64,000 bases of DNA from DATBSL01 sp964561785 (GTDB taxonomy: Bacteria > Acidobacteriota > Vicinamibacteria > Fen-336), in assembly GCA_964561785.1 (NCBI GenBank), contig CAZLRF010000028.1, forward strand, positions 1 through 64,000, in the 5' to 3' direction. The notes beneath the pieces are model-generated. The model did no database searches and was not told where the DNA came from. It worked only from the letters and a program-made list of their open reading frames with translations. Both the position numbers and the translations under genes were made by a program. How positions within the stretch are numbered: the first letter of the stretch is position 1; the number at the start of each line of letters is the position of its first letter. This document shows, one piece after another, positions 30,763 to 40,028 of the stretch.

Positions 30763-32373
30763 CTAGCGAACCGGCGGCCGCCGCAGGACGACGAACGTGT
30801 GGTCGTCGGCGGCCCGGGCCCCGCCGAGCCCCTCCTCGGCCGCGGCCTGCAGCACGGCGAGCAGCGCGGAGGCGGAGCCCGGCGTCGAGCCGACGAGGGC
30901 CGACACCCGCCCGGGAGAGAGGTCGGCCGAGGCGGCCCGGGTCGCCTCGACGACCCCGTCCGACAGGACCACGAGCACGTCGCCCGGCGCGAGCACGGTC
31001 CGCCGCTCCTCCCACGCGGCGTCGTCGAACACGCCGAGGATCGTCCCGGTCGCCTCGAGGGGCTCCGGGACGCCCCCCGCGCGCACCAGCAGCGGTCCCG
31101 AGTGGGCGGCGTTGACCCACCGCAGCGCGCCGCTCGCCGCGTCGAGGCGGGCGAGGAAGAGGGTCGCGAAGCGGTTCTCGGGCACGGTCTGGCGGAGGCT
31201 CGCGTTCACGGCGTGGACGACGCGCGCGAGCGAGTCCTCGTCGCGCCACCGCGCGCGCACCGCCGCCCGGAGCGAGGCCATGAGGAGGGCGGCGGCGAGC
31301 CCCTTGCCGGCCACGTCGCCGAGGGCGAGGAGGAGACCCCCGTCGTCGCGCACGAAGTCGTAGTAGTCCGCGCCCACCTCGCTGCACAGGCGGGTCGAGC
31401 CGGCCAGCTCCCAGCCGGGGACGGCCGGGATCTCCGCGGGCAGGAGGCTCGCCTGGATCCGCGCGGCGCCGCGCAGGTCCTCCTCCATCCGGCGCATGTC
31501 GGCCGTCTCCTCGCGCAGGCGCAGCGACTCGAGGCGGCTCGCGGCGAGGTTGGCCACCGCGCTGACGAGACGCAGGTGCTCTTCCGCGAACGGCGAGGGG
31601 TCGGCGGGGGCCTCGAGGGCCACGCAGCCTGCGATGTGCTCGGCCGATGGTCCCCCCCCCGTGAACCACAGCGGCGCGCACAGCAGCGAGCGAACGGTGC
31701 CGTCCTCGGAGGCGACCCGCGGCGCGAGGAAGGCCTGGCCGGAGCGGGCGAGCCGCTCGGCCACGGCCGCGTCGACGGTCGAGGGGGCCTCGCCGTCGAC
31801 CGCCCGAGCGGCGGCCAGGACCGGCGACGGGGGCTCGCCTTCGAAGAGGGCCACAAGCCCGCGGCGCGCGGGCGCCGCCTCGAGGAGGCGGCCGAGCAGC
31901 GTGTCGAGCAGCGCCTCGGCCGTGGGGGCGGCGACGACGTCGGCGGCGGCGCGGGTCAGCACGGCGAGGATCCGGCCCTGGCGGGCGAGGGCCCCGGCGT
32001 CGATGTCGGACCGCGTGGCGAGGTCGGTGAGGTCGCGCAGGCGCGCCGTCCCGGCGGCGAGCGCGGGGTCGGACGGCGCGTCGGCGTCGTGGAAGACGAT
32101 GCGCCAGTCGGACAGGGCCACGACGTCGCCGTCGCGGAGCGGGACGGCCTCGTCGAGGAGCCGCGCCCCGTTGAGCCGCGTCCCGTTGAGGCTGCCGAGG
32201 TCCCGGATCCGCCAGCCCTCGCCGTCGCGGACGATCTCGGCGTGGCGCCGGGAGAGGACGACGTCCGGGAGGATGAGGTCGCACTCGTGGGACCGCCCGA
32301 GCACGACCCGCGCTTCGCGCAGGGCGAACACCTCGAGGGGACCGTCCCCGGACGACAGCCGCAGGTGGGGCAC
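30763..32373 (-). CDS. FHA-GAF-SpoIIE serine/threonine phosphatase
   Basis: The protein is 536 residues. An N-terminal FHA domain (about 5-95: GRSHECDLILPD, SRRHAEI, GSLNGTRLNG) is followed by a GAF-like domain (about 130-290). A SpoIIE/PP2C phosphatase domain (about 325-533) carries the metal motifs VGADYYDFV, DVAGKGLAAAL and LSDGVVEAT. SpoIIE-type phosphatases usually dephosphorylate STAS anti-anti-sigma factors, opposing RsbW kinases such as the one at 15799-16248. The FHA and GAF domains would tie activity to phosphothreonine partners and a small-molecule signal. No partner lies adjacent. Confidence 0.9.
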   Translation of the reverse strand: MPHLRLSSGDGPLEVFALREARVVLGRSHECDLILPDVVLSRRHAEIVRDGEGWRIRDLGSLNGTRLNGARLLDEAVPLRDGDVVALSDWRIVFHDADAPSDPALAAGTARLRDLTDLATRSDIDAGALARQGRILAVLTRAAADVVAAPTAEALLDTLLGRLLEAAPARRGLVALFEGEPPSPVLAAARAVDGEAPSTVDAAVAERLARSGQAFLAPRVASEDGTVRSLLCAPLWFTGGGPSAEHIAGCVALEAPADPSPFAEEHLRLVSAVANLAASRLESLRLREETADMRRMEEDLRGAARIQASLLPAEIPAVPGWELAGSTRLCSEVGADYYDFVRDDGGLLLALGDVAGKGLAAALLMASLRAAVRARWRDEDSLARVVHAVNASLRQTVPENRFATLFLARLDAASGALRWVNAAHSGPLLVRAGGVPEPLEATGTILGVFDDAAWEERRTVLAPGDVLVVLSDGVVEATRAASADLSPGRVSALVGSTPGSASALLAVLQAAAEEGLGGARAADDHTFVVLRRPPVR

Positions 32374-32389
32374 GCCTCGTTCCCTCCCG

Positions 32390-34261
32390 CTACCAGGCCA
32401 CCCCGTAGTCCTCGCCGTGGTGGCTCGAGGCGCCCCACATCGTGCCGTGGGCGCGGTCGAAGAGCACCGCGTTGATCGGACCCGAGGTGATCGGCTCGGT
32501 CTCGAGCGTGTAGCCCATCGCCTCGAGCTCCCGGCGCACCGCGTCCGGGGTGGACGCGGCGATCGTCAGGTGGCCCGGTCGCGACTCGTGGGCGGAGAAG
32601 GAGCTGCGCATCTGATGGGAGTTCACGTTCGGCGCCTCCGCCGCCTGCTGCGCGTTCATCCCGAACTCGACCACGTTCAGGAAGAACTGGAGGAGGTTCT
32701 GGTCCTGCGTGTCGCCGCCCTGCACGGCGAACGCGAGGTGGGGGAGGCCGTCCCGCAGCGACAGCGTCGGCGTGAGCGTCACCCGCGGGCGCTTGCCCGG
32801 GGCGACCACGTTGTACGGGTTCTCGGCCTCGTCGAGGACGAAGCTCTGCATGCGCTGGCTGAGGCCGATGCCCGTCCGGCCCGCGACGACCGCGGGGTTC
32901 CACGCCCCGCTCGGTGTCATCGAGACGACCCAGCCCTCCGCGTCCGCGGCCACGACCGACGTCGTGCCCGCGCGGAAGGCCTCGTCGTACGTCATCCCGT
33001 CGCCCGTGCGGTCGTGGGCCGGCGCGCCGGTGCGCGTCCCGGGCACCGTGCGCCAGGCCTCGAGGAGGGTCGGGAACGGGTGCGTCCCGCCCTGGAAGGG
33101 GTAGGGGTCGCCCGGGCGAATGTCGGGATCGTTGCGGTCCTTGCGCATCCCGGCGAAGCGCCGCTTCGCGTACTCCTTCGAGAGGAGGCCGGCCACCGGC
33201 TCCTCGGGCGGGAACGCGGGGTCGCCGTAGTAGAAGTCGCGGTCGGCGAAGGCCATGCTCATCGCCTGGTACAGGGTGTGGATGTAGCGCGACGAGTTGT
33301 AGCCGAGGGCCCTGAGGTCGGTGTTCTCCAGGATGTTCAGGGCCTGGAGCATCGCCGGGCCCTGGGTCCAGACCGTCAGCTTGTAGACGTCGATTCCCTT
33401 GTAGCGGGTCTGGACCGGCTCCTCGAGCTTCACCTCCCAGCGCGCGAGGTCCTCCATCGTGAGCAGCCCCCCCTGCTCCCGCGTCCCCCGCACGAGCTCC
33501 TCCGCCACGTCTCCCCGGTAGAACCGGTCGTACGCGGCCATCAGCGCCTCCCGCCGGCTCTTCCCCGAGGCGAGGGCCTTCTGCTCCGCCTCGACCAGCT
33601 TGCGCAGCGTGGCCGCGAGGTCCTTCTGCACGAACAGCTCGCCGGCCTCGGGGGCCTCGCGCGCGGCCCCGGCGTGGGGCAGGAACACCGCCTTCGAGTA
33701 CGGCCAAGCGGAGAGCCGCTTCTTCTCGCGCTCGAGCGCGTTCGCGAGCTGGGCCTCGATCGGGTAGCCGTCGGCCATCTGGATCGCGGGCTCGAGGACG
33801 TCCCGCAGGCTCAGCCGGCCGTACTCGGCGAGCATCGTGATGAGGCCCCCGGGCGTGCCGGGCGTGACCGCGGCGAGAGGCCCGTACGCGGGCGGGTAGG
33901 CGAGGCCCTGCGAGCGGAACATCTCGGGGGTCGCGCCGGTCGGCGCCACGCCGAGGGCGTTCACGCCGATCACCTTCTTCGCGCGCGGGTCGAAGACGAG
34001 CGCCTGGGTCTCGCCGCCCCACCCGAGCGTGTCCCACATCGTGCACGCCGCCGCGAGCATGGCGGCGGCGGCGTCGACCGCGTTGCCGCCCTTGGCGAAC
34101 GTGAGGGCGCCCGCGGTGGCGGCGAGCGGCTTGCCGGTGATCGCGACCCAGTGGCGAGCGTGCAGGACCGGTTTCACCGTGCGCCGGGACTGCGCGGGCG
34201 ACGGGACGACGGCGGCGAGGAGGGCGGCGGCGCCGAGGAGGGCGAGGGCGAGGTTTCTCAT
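32390..34261 (-). CDS. ggt: Exported gamma-glutamyltransferase (glutathione hydrolase)
   Basis: The protein is 623 residues with a signal peptide (residues 1-24). It cleaves gamma-glutamyl bonds such as those in glutathione, in the periplasm. The N-terminal-nucleophile site is the second Thr of AGTTSVVAADAEG; self-cleavage before it would give a large and a small chain. The start ATG at 34259-34261 puts the signal peptide first; an in-frame start 39 bases upstream adds residues unlike a signal sequence. The D-alanyl-D-alanine dipeptidase gene lies upstream on the same strand, 90 bases away. Confidence 0.9.
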   Translation of the reverse strand: MRNLALALLGAAALLAAVVPSPAQSRRTVKPVLHARHWVAITGKPLAATAGALTFAKGGNAVDAAAAMLAAACTMWDTLGWGGETQALVFDPRAKKVIGVNALGVAPTGATPEMFRSQGLAYPPAYGPLAAVTPGTPGGLITMLAEYGRLSLRDVLEPAIQMADGYPIEAQLANALEREKKRLSAWPYSKAVFLPHAGAAREAPEAGELFVQKDLAATLRKLVEAEQKALASGKSRREALMAAYDRFYRGDVAEELVRGTREQGGLLTMEDLARWEVKLEEPVQTRYKGIDVYKLTVWTQGPAMLQALNILENTDLRALGYNSSRYIHTLYQAMSMAFADRDFYYGDPAFPPEEPVAGLLSKEYAKRRFAGMRKDRNDPDIRPGDPYPFQGGTHPFPTLLEAWRTVPGTRTGAPAHDRTGDGMTYDEAFRAGTTSVVAADAEGWVVSMTPSGAWNPAVVAGRTGIGLSQRMQSFVLDEAENPYNVVAPGKRPRVTLTPTLSLRDGLPHLAFAVQGGDTQDQNLLQFFLNVVEFGMNAQQAAEAPNVNSHQMRSSFSAHESRPGHLTIAASTPDAVRRELEAMGYTLETEPITSGPINAVLFDRAHGTMWGASSHHGEDYGVAW

Positions 34262-34351
34262 GGCATTCAGGGGTGGGGACGAGGCTACCACGGCCGGCAA
34301 CGCCGCGAGCGACTCCCTCTCCGAGGCGCCGGCGTGCCGGCTGGGCGGCCC

Positions 34352-35104
34352 CTAGCGGCCGATCTCGGCGAACGAGAGGTTGAGGATCGGGTACTCCCGC
34401 CAGTCCCGGTGGTCGAAGTGCCACCACTCCGCCTCGAACACCGCGAAGCCCTCGCGCTCCATCGCCGCGCGGAGGAGGTCGCGGCGGGCGCGCTGCTCCT
34501 CCGTGCCCCCGGCGTAAGCGGGGTGGGCCCTCTCCGTCATCTCGTCGTAGAGGCTCGGCATCTCGACGGGGCGACCGTCGGCAAGACGAAACAGGGTGAG
34601 GTCGACCGCGCAGCCGCGGTTGTGACGCGAGCCTTTGGCGGGGTCGGCGACGAAGTCGCGCTTGTCGGGCGGGGTCGCGTCCCAGAAGACCTTCGTCACC
34701 CACCACGGCCGGTAGGCGTCGTGGATCAGGAGGCCGTAGCCCTCCGACCGCAGCGTGCGGTGGACCCGGACGACCGCCTCCGCCGCGGGGCGCTGCAGGA
34801 ACGCCCGCGCCTCCTCGTAGACCGGGGTCGAGAGGAAGTTGTCGGGGGTGGCGTAGCGCACGTCCAGGCGGATCGTGGGGTCGAGCCGGACCATCTCCAC
34901 GAGGTCGGGCGCCCGGTGCGGTCCCTCCTCCACGGGCGGTCGCGCCCGCCGGGCCTCCTCGCGCAGCTCCGCGACCGGGCGCACCGGCCGGATGCGGAAC
35001 AGAGCCGGGCCCTCGTCCGCCCGGACCGCTCCGGACGGGAGGAGCCACAGCGCGAGGAGCACCGTTAGGGCGCGAGCCGCCCGGCGGGCGCGGGACACGT
35101 CCAC
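34352..35104 (-). CDS. D-alanyl-D-alanine dipeptidase (VanX/DdpX-type)
   Basis: The protein is 250 residues with a probable signal peptide (residues 8-29). It hydrolyses D-Ala-D-Ala or related murein peptides. The zinc and catalytic motifs are SRHNRGCAVD (SxHxxGxAxD) and EWWHFD with Glu and His. IHDAYRPWW holds the conserved arginine. No vanH or vanA ligase is nearby, so recycling of murein dipeptides is likelier than glycopeptide resistance. Gene order with the gamma-glutamyltransferase and HtpX suggests an envelope and peptide-turnover cluster. Confidence 0.9.
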   Translation of the reverse strand: MDVSRARRAARALTVLLALWLLPSGAVRADEGPALFRIRPVRPVAELREEARRARPPVEEGPHRAPDLVEMVRLDPTIRLDVRYATPDNFLSTPVYEEARAFLQRPAAEAVVRVHRTLRSEGYGLLIHDAYRPWWVTKVFWDATPPDKRDFVADPAKGSRHNRGCAVDLTLFRLADGRPVEMPSLYDEMTERAHPAYAGGTEEQRARRDLLRAAMEREGFAVFEAEWWHFDHRDWREYPILNLSFAEIGR

Positions 35105-35111
35105 TGCCCGG

Positions 35112-36008
35112 CTAGGCCCCGCTTTCGAGGGCGGCGATGCGCTGCTCGAGCGGCGGGTGGGTGGCGAGCAGCGCCATGAGGCCGCTGCGGCCGCCCGCGA
35201 TCTTGAGCGTCGCGTACTCGGGCACGGAGTTGTCGACGCGCCCCTGCTGCGCGAGCAGCTGCCGCAGAGCGCCCACCATCGCCCCGCGGCCGGCGAGGGC
35301 GGCCCCGCCCGCGTCCGCGCGGAACTCGCGCTGGCGCGAGAACCAGGCGGTGATCGTCGATCCGATGAGGCCGAACGCGATCTGGGCGGCGATGAAGACG
35401 AGCTGGCCCGCGATCACGCCGAGGAACGACGGGCCGCGCTCGCCGTCCCGGGAGAGGGCGCCCCGCACGAGCGCCGCCGCGATGTGGGAGAGGTAGAGCA
35501 CGAAGGCGTTCACGACACCCTGGATGAGGGTCATCGTGACCATGTCGCCGTTCGCGATGTGGGCGACCTCGTGGGCGAGGACGCCCTCCACCTCCTGCTT
35601 GCCCATCGACCGCAGCAGCCCCCGCGAGACCGCGACCAGGCTGCGGCTCTTCGAGGGGCCGGTGGCGAACGCGTTGACCTCGGGCGACTCGTAGATGCCG
35701 ACCTCGGGCATCGGGAGGTTGGCCTGCTGGGCGAGCCGGGCCACGGTGGCGTGGAGCCACTGCGCCTCCGGGTCCCGCGAATCGGGGGTGACGAGGGCGA
35801 CGCCCATCGCGCGCTTGGCCATCCAGCGCGAGATCAGCAGCGAGACGATCGCGGCCCCGAAGCCCCAGACCGCGCAGAGGATCAGGAGCCCCAGGTGGCC
35901 GCCCGCCAGCTGGAAGACCCCCAGCTGGCCGAGGACGGCGAGGACGATCGACACCATCACCAGGATGGCGATGTTGGTGGCGACGAACAGGAACACGCGC
36001 TTCAACAC
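35112..36008 (-). CDS. htpX: HtpX-family membrane zinc protease
   Basis: The protein is 298 residues, normal for HtpX. Two N-terminal transmembrane helices (about 5-30 and 38-60) precede the zinc site HEVAH at 146-150. Two more helices follow near 160-185 and 195-220, with the third ligand in the FRADAGGAAL segment. HtpX degrades misfolded inner-membrane proteins. The start is a GTG at 36006-36008 with AAGGAGG about eight bases upstream. Confidence 0.93.
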   Translation of the reverse strand: MLKRVFLFVATNIAILVMVSIVLAVLGQLGVFQLAGGHLGLLILCAVWGFGAAIVSLLISRWMAKRAMGVALVTPDSRDPEAQWLHATVARLAQQANLPMPEVGIYESPEVNAFATGPSKSRSLVAVSRGLLRSMGKQEVEGVLAHEVAHIANGDMVTMTLIQGVVNAFVLYLSHIAAALVRGALSRDGERGPSFLGVIAGQLVFIAAQIAFGLIGSTITAWFSRQREFRADAGGAALAGRGAMVGALRQLLAQQGRVDNSVPEYATLKIAGGRSGLMALLATHPPLEQRIAALESGA

Positions 36009-36126
36009 CTCAGGTTCCTCCTTGATCGGGTGATGGGTGCGCCGCGAGCCGCCCCGCGGACACCCTCCCTGAGGATACGACAGCGCCGGCCGCGGCGCAC
36101 GCCGTGAGTCCGGGGAGCCGCCTCCA

Positions 36127-36930
36127 TCAGCCTTCGGCCCGGCCCGCGGCCGGACTCGCGGCCCGCCCGTGGGCGAAGCCCCGCTTCGAGCCGCGCACGA
36201 AGGCGGCCATCTCGCCGACGAGGGGATCGCCGAGGGCCGCCATCCGATCGAGGGCCTCGGCCAGGGGGAGGCCGGAGCGCACCAGCAGGCGGTAGGCCTC
36301 CTCGAGCGCCCGCCGCCCGGCGGGCGAGACGCCCGCGCGGCGCAGCCCGACGACGTTGAGGCCCCGGGCGCGGGCGGGGTGCCCGTCGGTGAGCACGAAC
36401 GGCAGGCAGTCCTGCACCACCTTGGCGTTGCCGCCCACCATCGCGAGCCGGCCCACCCGGCAGAACTGGTGGACCCCCGCCCCGCCCCCGAGGAAGGCCC
36501 TCTCGCCGATCTCGACGTGCCCCGCGAGCATGACGTTGTTCGCGAGGATGGCGTGGTCGGCGAGCCGGTTGTCGTGGGCCACGTGGACGTACGCCATCAG
36601 GAAGCAGTCCGAGCCGACGACCGTCTCGCCCCCGGGCTTCGCCGAGCGGTGGACGGTCACGCCCTCCCGGATCGTGTTCCGGTCGCCGATCACGACCCGC
36701 GACTCGAAGCCGCGGAACGAGAGGTCCTGGGGCTCGCCGCCGATCACCGCTCCTTCGTGGACGCGGTTGCCGGCGCCTATGGCCGTGAAGCGCTTGACGA
36801 CGGCGTGGGCCCGGATCTCCGAGCCCTCCCCGATCGACACGTCGTCCTCCACGACCGCGAAGGGGCCGACGACGACGCCGGCGGCGAGGCGCGCCCGGGG
36901 CGAGACGACGGCGGTGGGGTGGACGAGCAT
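36127..36930 (-). CDS. lpxA: UDP-N-acetylglucosamine acyltransferase
   Basis: The protein is 267 residues. It catalyses the first step of lipid A synthesis, moving a 3-hydroxyacyl chain from ACP to UDP-GlcNAc. Left-handed beta-helix hexapeptide repeats run through residues 2-190 (HPTAVVSPRARL, VGPFAVVEDDV). The catalytic His lies in VHVAHDNR and the IGGEPQDLSF segment is characteristic. This shows a Gram-negative envelope. Start chosen: ATG at 36928-36930, from which LVHPTAVV begins, rather than the in-frame ATG 18 bases upstream. It stands alone, away from other lpx genes. Confidence 0.93.
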   Translation of the reverse strand: MLVHPTAVVSPRARLAAGVVVGPFAVVEDDVSIGEGSEIRAHAVVKRFTAIGAGNRVHEGAVIGGEPQDLSFRGFESRVVIGDRNTIREGVTVHRSAKPGGETVVGSDCFLMAYVHVAHDNRLADHAILANNVMLAGHVEIGERAFLGGGAGVHQFCRVGRLAMVGGNAKVVQDCLPFVLTDGHPARARGLNVVGLRRAGVSPAGRRALEEAYRLLVRSGLPLAEALDRMAALGDPLVGEMAAFVRGSKRGFAHGRAASPAAGRAEG

Positions 36931-36938
36931 GCGCGCGC

Positions 36939-37580
36939 ATGATACCAAGCGCGGGCGTGGGCGACCGAGCCGCCGGCCTCCTTCTCTTTCTCCCCGTCCC
37001 GATCGTCCTCGGCCTTCTCACCCGTCAGCCGCTCGGGCCCGCCGCGTCCCTCGTCGTCGGGCTCGTCGTGATGGCGACGCACCGCCTCTACGCGCGGCCC
37101 TTCGCGCTCTCGCGCGCGACCAGGCGCTGCCTGTGGTGCGGAGGAGAGGCGGGAGACGGACCGCTGCTGGAGATCGAGGAGCCGGGGGGGAGGACGGCCT
37201 GGCGTGCCTGCTCGGGCTCGCACGCCGAGAGACTCGCACGGACCCTCGGGTGGGCCGCCCGGCGGTCGCGGGCGATCGCCGCCGGCATCCTCGGCTCGCT
37301 CGCGGCCCTCTTCGCTCTCTCGCTCGCCTCGGGGCTCGGGACGCCGGCCGGCCTGCGGGCGGAGGACGCAGTCGAGGTGTTCCGCGCCGGCGTCGCCCTC
37401 ACCGTCCTGCCCCTGGGGTGGCTCTCGACGAGCCGGGGGAGCCCGTCCGCCGGCCGCATGCCCTTCCCCGTCCACCTCCAGGCCCTCCTCGGGACGGCCT
37501 TCGTGCTGTGGCTGTTCCGGCTGGTCGGCCTGTGGTGGCTGGCGGCCGCCGTGCTCTACGCCGCGCGGCGGCTGGCGTGA
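36939..37580 (+). CDS. Membrane protein with a short Cys pair
   Basis: The protein is 213 residues. Helices appear at about 15-30, 33-48, 105-125, 140-155 and 180-210. Between the first and second pairs lies a soluble part with CLWCGGEAGDGPLLEIEE and then ACSGSH, which may be a small zinc site. I do not recognise the family. It is divergent from lpxA with only eight bases between the starts, so the true start may be the GTG at 36957. Confidence 0.6.
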   Translation: MIPSAGVGDRAAGLLLFLPVPIVLGLLTRQPLGPAASLVVGLVVMATHRLYARPFALSRATRRCLWCGGEAGDGPLLEIEEPGGRTAWRACSGSHAERLARTLGWAARRSRAIAAGILGSLAALFALSLASGLGTPAGLRAEDAVEVFRAGVALTVLPLGWLSTSRGSPSAGRMPFPVHLQALLGTAFVLWLFRLVGLWWLAAAVLYAARRLA

Positions 37581-37602
37581 TCGGGCTCCCCCGGTACGGT
37601 CC

Positions 37603-38211
37603 TCAGTTCGAAGCCTGCTGCTCGACCTTGTTGCCCTGGACCGAGATCTGGACCTTGACCTCGTCGCCGACGAGGACGCCGCCCTGGTCGAGCGCCTTGT
37701 TCCAGTTGATGCCGAAGTCCTTGCGGTCGAGGACGGTCCCGATCTCGAAGCCGACTTTCTCGTTGCCCCACGGGTCCTTGGCCTCGCCGAGGAACGTGAC
37801 GGGCAGCGTGACCCGCCGGGTCACGCCGCGCATGGTCAGATCGCCCGTGACTTCGAAGACGTTCTTGCCCGCGGGCTTCACCGCCGTGCTCTTGAACGTG
37901 ATCGTCGGGTGCTTCGCGGTGTCGAAGAAGTCGGGAGACTTGAGGTGCTCGTCCCGCTTCGGCTCGTTCGTGAAGATGCTGGCGGCCTGGATGGTGAACT
38001 CGACCGAGGACGCCTCGGGCCGGGCGCGGTCGATCCTCACCGTGCCGGAGAAGTCCTGGAAGCTGCCGCCCACCATCGTGAAGATGTGGCGGACCTGGAA
38101 GCCGACGGTGGAGTGCGCCTTGTCGATCTGGTAGGTCTCGGCGGCGGCGGCAGGGGAGCCGACGGCGATCGCCGCGGCGAGAACGGCCATGCACCTGTTC
38201 ATTGTCTTCAT
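37603..38211 (-). CDS. YceI-family periplasmic lipid-binding-like protein
   Basis: The protein is 202 residues. Signal peptide at 1-24. The YceI beta-barrel follows with DKAHSTVGFQVRH, then EFTIQAASIFTNEPKRDEHLKSPDFFD, HPTITFKS and GDLTMRGVTRRV. Relatives bind isoprenoids or respond to base stress. Its start overlaps the stop of the MarR gene by four bases, so the two form an operon. Confidence 0.9.
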   Translation of the reverse strand: MKTMNRCMAVLAAAIAVGSPAAAAETYQIDKAHSTVGFQVRHIFTMVGGSFQDFSGTVRIDRARPEASSVEFTIQAASIFTNEPKRDEHLKSPDFFDTAKHPTITFKSTAVKPAGKNVFEVTGDLTMRGVTRRVTLPVTFLGEAKDPWGNEKVGFEIGTVLDRKDFGINWNKALDQGGVLVGDEVKVQISVQGNKVEQQASN

Positions 38212-38741
38212 CTCCTCACTGGGTCCTTCGTTCTCTTCTTCGGGTCGGCGGGGGTCGGGAGGCCGCCTTCGGGCGGCGCGGCGGCCGCGCGCACCCGGTC
38301 GAGCAGCCGGACGAGCTCCGCGGTGCGCGCGGCGTCGAGGGGGGCGAGCAGCGTCCGGGCGACCGCGGCCACGGGCGCCTCGAGCGTCTCGAGCAGGGCG
38401 AGGGCGGGGGGCGTCGCGTGGCAGAGCACCTGCCGGCGGTCCTCGGGGCAGCGCACCCGCCGGGCGAGCCTCTTCCGCTCGAGGCGGTCGAGGAGGCGGG
38501 TGATGCCGGGGTTCGCCTCGATCATCCGCGCGGCGATCTCGAGGGTGGGCAGGCCCGTCTCGCCCGCCCCGCGCAGGATGCGCAGCACGTTGTACTGCTG
38601 GAGGGTCAGGTCGTGCCCTTCGATCACGCGCGAGAGGGCCGTCCGCACCCGGTCGGCGGTGGCGAGGAGAGTCACCACCGCCTCGTCCGCGGCGGAGGGG
38701 AAGGGGCGGCTCTGCTTGATCTCGCTTCGGATCGTTCCCAT
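38208..38741 (-). CDS. MarR-family transcriptional regulator
   Basis: The protein is 177 residues. A winged helix-turn-helix (about residues 45-130: LTLQQYNVLRILRG, LPTLEIAARMI, GITRLLDRLERKRLARRVRCPEDRRQ) is flanked by dimerisation helices, the usual MarR layout. The ligand is unknown. It precedes and overlaps the YceI gene, which it likely controls. A palindrome and promoter lie directly upstream (38756-38785), consistent with autoregulation. Confidence 0.92.
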   Translation of the reverse strand: MGTIRSEIKQSRPFPSAADEAVVTLLATADRVRTALSRVIEGHDLTLQQYNVLRILRGAGETGLPTLEIAARMIEANPGITRLLDRLERKRLARRVRCPEDRRQVLCHATPPALALLETLEAPVAAVARTLLAPLDAARTAELVRLLDRVRAAAAPPEGGLPTPADPKKRTKDPVRR

Positions 38742-38755
38742 CTCTGGCTCCTCAA

Positions 38756-38785
38756 CGGATACGACGATATCAATTGACTAGTCAA
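38756..38785 (-). promoter_or_regulatory. Promoter and palindromic operator of the MarR-YceI operon
   Basis: On the minus strand TTGACT (38780-38785), an 18-base spacer and TATCCG (38756-38761) form a plausible promoter. A perfect 12-bp palindrome, TTGACTAGTCAA (38774-38785), covers the -35 box. The position suggests a MarR binding site that blocks its own operon. The -10 box is weak. Confidence 0.5.
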
Positions 38786-38820
38786 GTAAAAGCCGGTCAA
38801 CCCGCCGTCCCCCGCGCGTC

Positions 38821-39921
38821 CTAGCGGATCCGCCCCCGGGCCGCGACCTCGAGGACCGCCTCGACCCGTCCGCCGCTCACGCCGACCAGGCGGTCGTGGA
38901 GGTTCGCGACCACGCAGGCGTGGTTGGGAAGGATGCGCACGCGGTCGCCGACCCGAAAGGTCTCGCCGTCCTCCACGTTCACGACGCCGTGCTCCTCGGA
39001 GAGCTTCTCGACCCGGCTCCTGCGGCCGAGGATGAAGCCGTGGCCGCCGCCGCGCGGGCGCAGGGGGTCCGAGGACAGCGTCTTGCTGCCGGCGTCGACC
39101 ACGGCCCGCTCCGGCGCGGGGACGCTCACCACCGTGGCGAGGACGGTGAGCGCGCAGTCCTCGAGGCCGCAGGTGCCGAGCCCGACCTGCGAAGCGTCGT
39201 GGAAGACGTAGTTGCCCGGGCGGCACTCGGTGACCCCGGGGACGCGCATCGCCGACGCGGCGGTCGGGGTGGAGCCCACGGACACCTCGTCGACCGCGAG
39301 GCCTGCCGTGCGCAGCGCGGAGGCGGTCGCCGCGAGCGTCCGACCCTCGTGGTCGCCGACGGCCTCGACCGCCGAGCGGGGAAGGGCGCCGTAGCCCTGG
39401 CCCCCGTGGGTGAACACTCCGCGCAGCCGGGTTCCCCTGATCTCGGCGAAGCGTCGGGCGAGCTCGAGGGCCCTCTCGGGGGGCACGCCAGCCCGGCCGA
39501 GGCCCACGTCCACCTTCAGCAGGACGTCGAGGACGAGACCTCTCGCCCGGAACGGCCCGGCGAGCGTCGAGAGGCCCTCCACGCTGTCCGCCCCGACCGC
39601 GATGCGGACCCCGCGCTCGGCGAGGGCGAGGAGCCGGCGGGCCTTGTCCTCGCCGACGACCGGGTACGCGACGAACAGGTCGTCGAAGCCGGCGTCGGCG
39701 AAGACCTCGGCTTCGCCCACCTTGGCCACCGTCAGCCCGCAGGCCCCCGCCGCCCGCTGGATGCGGGCGATGTCGGGACACTTGTGGGTCTTCGCGTGCG
39801 GACGCAGGCGCACGCCCGCCTTTCGCGCGCGGGCCGCCATGACGGCGACGTTGCGCTCGAGGACGTCGAGGTCGACGACCACGGCGGGGGTCGCGAGGTC
39901 GTCGAGGGTCTTGCCGATCAC
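38821..39921 (-). CDS. PLP-dependent D-threonine aldolase/D-serine dehydratase-like enzyme (DSD1 family)
   Basis: The protein is 366 residues. It has the alanine-racemase-like N-terminal barrel of D-threonine aldolases: TPAVVVDLDVLERNV, then RPHAKTHKCPDIA with the PLP-binding Lys. The C-terminal beta domain has GRRSRVEKLSEEHGVV and the metal-site segment VRILPNHACVVANLHD. Such enzymes split D-threonine to glycine and acetaldehyde, or dehydrate D-serine. It is divergent from the hydrogenase operon with a 257-base spacer between. Confidence 0.88.
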   Translation of the reverse strand: MIGKTLDDLATPAVVVDLDVLERNVAVMAARARKAGVRLRPHAKTHKCPDIARIQRAAGACGLTVAKVGEAEVFADAGFDDLFVAYPVVGEDKARRLLALAERGVRIAVGADSVEGLSTLAGPFRARGLVLDVLLKVDVGLGRAGVPPERALELARRFAEIRGTRLRGVFTHGGQGYGALPRSAVEAVGDHEGRTLAATASALRTAGLAVDEVSVGSTPTAASAMRVPGVTECRPGNYVFHDASQVGLGTCGLEDCALTVLATVVSVPAPERAVVDAGSKTLSSDPLRPRGGGHGFILGRRSRVEKLSEEHGVVNVEDGETFRVGDRVRILPNHACVVANLHDRLVGVSGGRVEAVLEVAARGRIR

Positions 39922-40028
39922 GCCGTGAGGCTATCACGCCGTCCTTCAGGCGGTTGCCACTGCGGTTCGACGGCGCTTTTTCGTGCGTTTCGTGCCCTCG
40001 ATCGCCACAGGCGAAATGGGCCTCCCGG

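Noticed and set aside
34352..35104. Vancomycin resistance locus
   Set aside because: The VanX-type dipeptidase is alone, with an apparent signal peptide and no vanH, vanA or regulator genes beside it.
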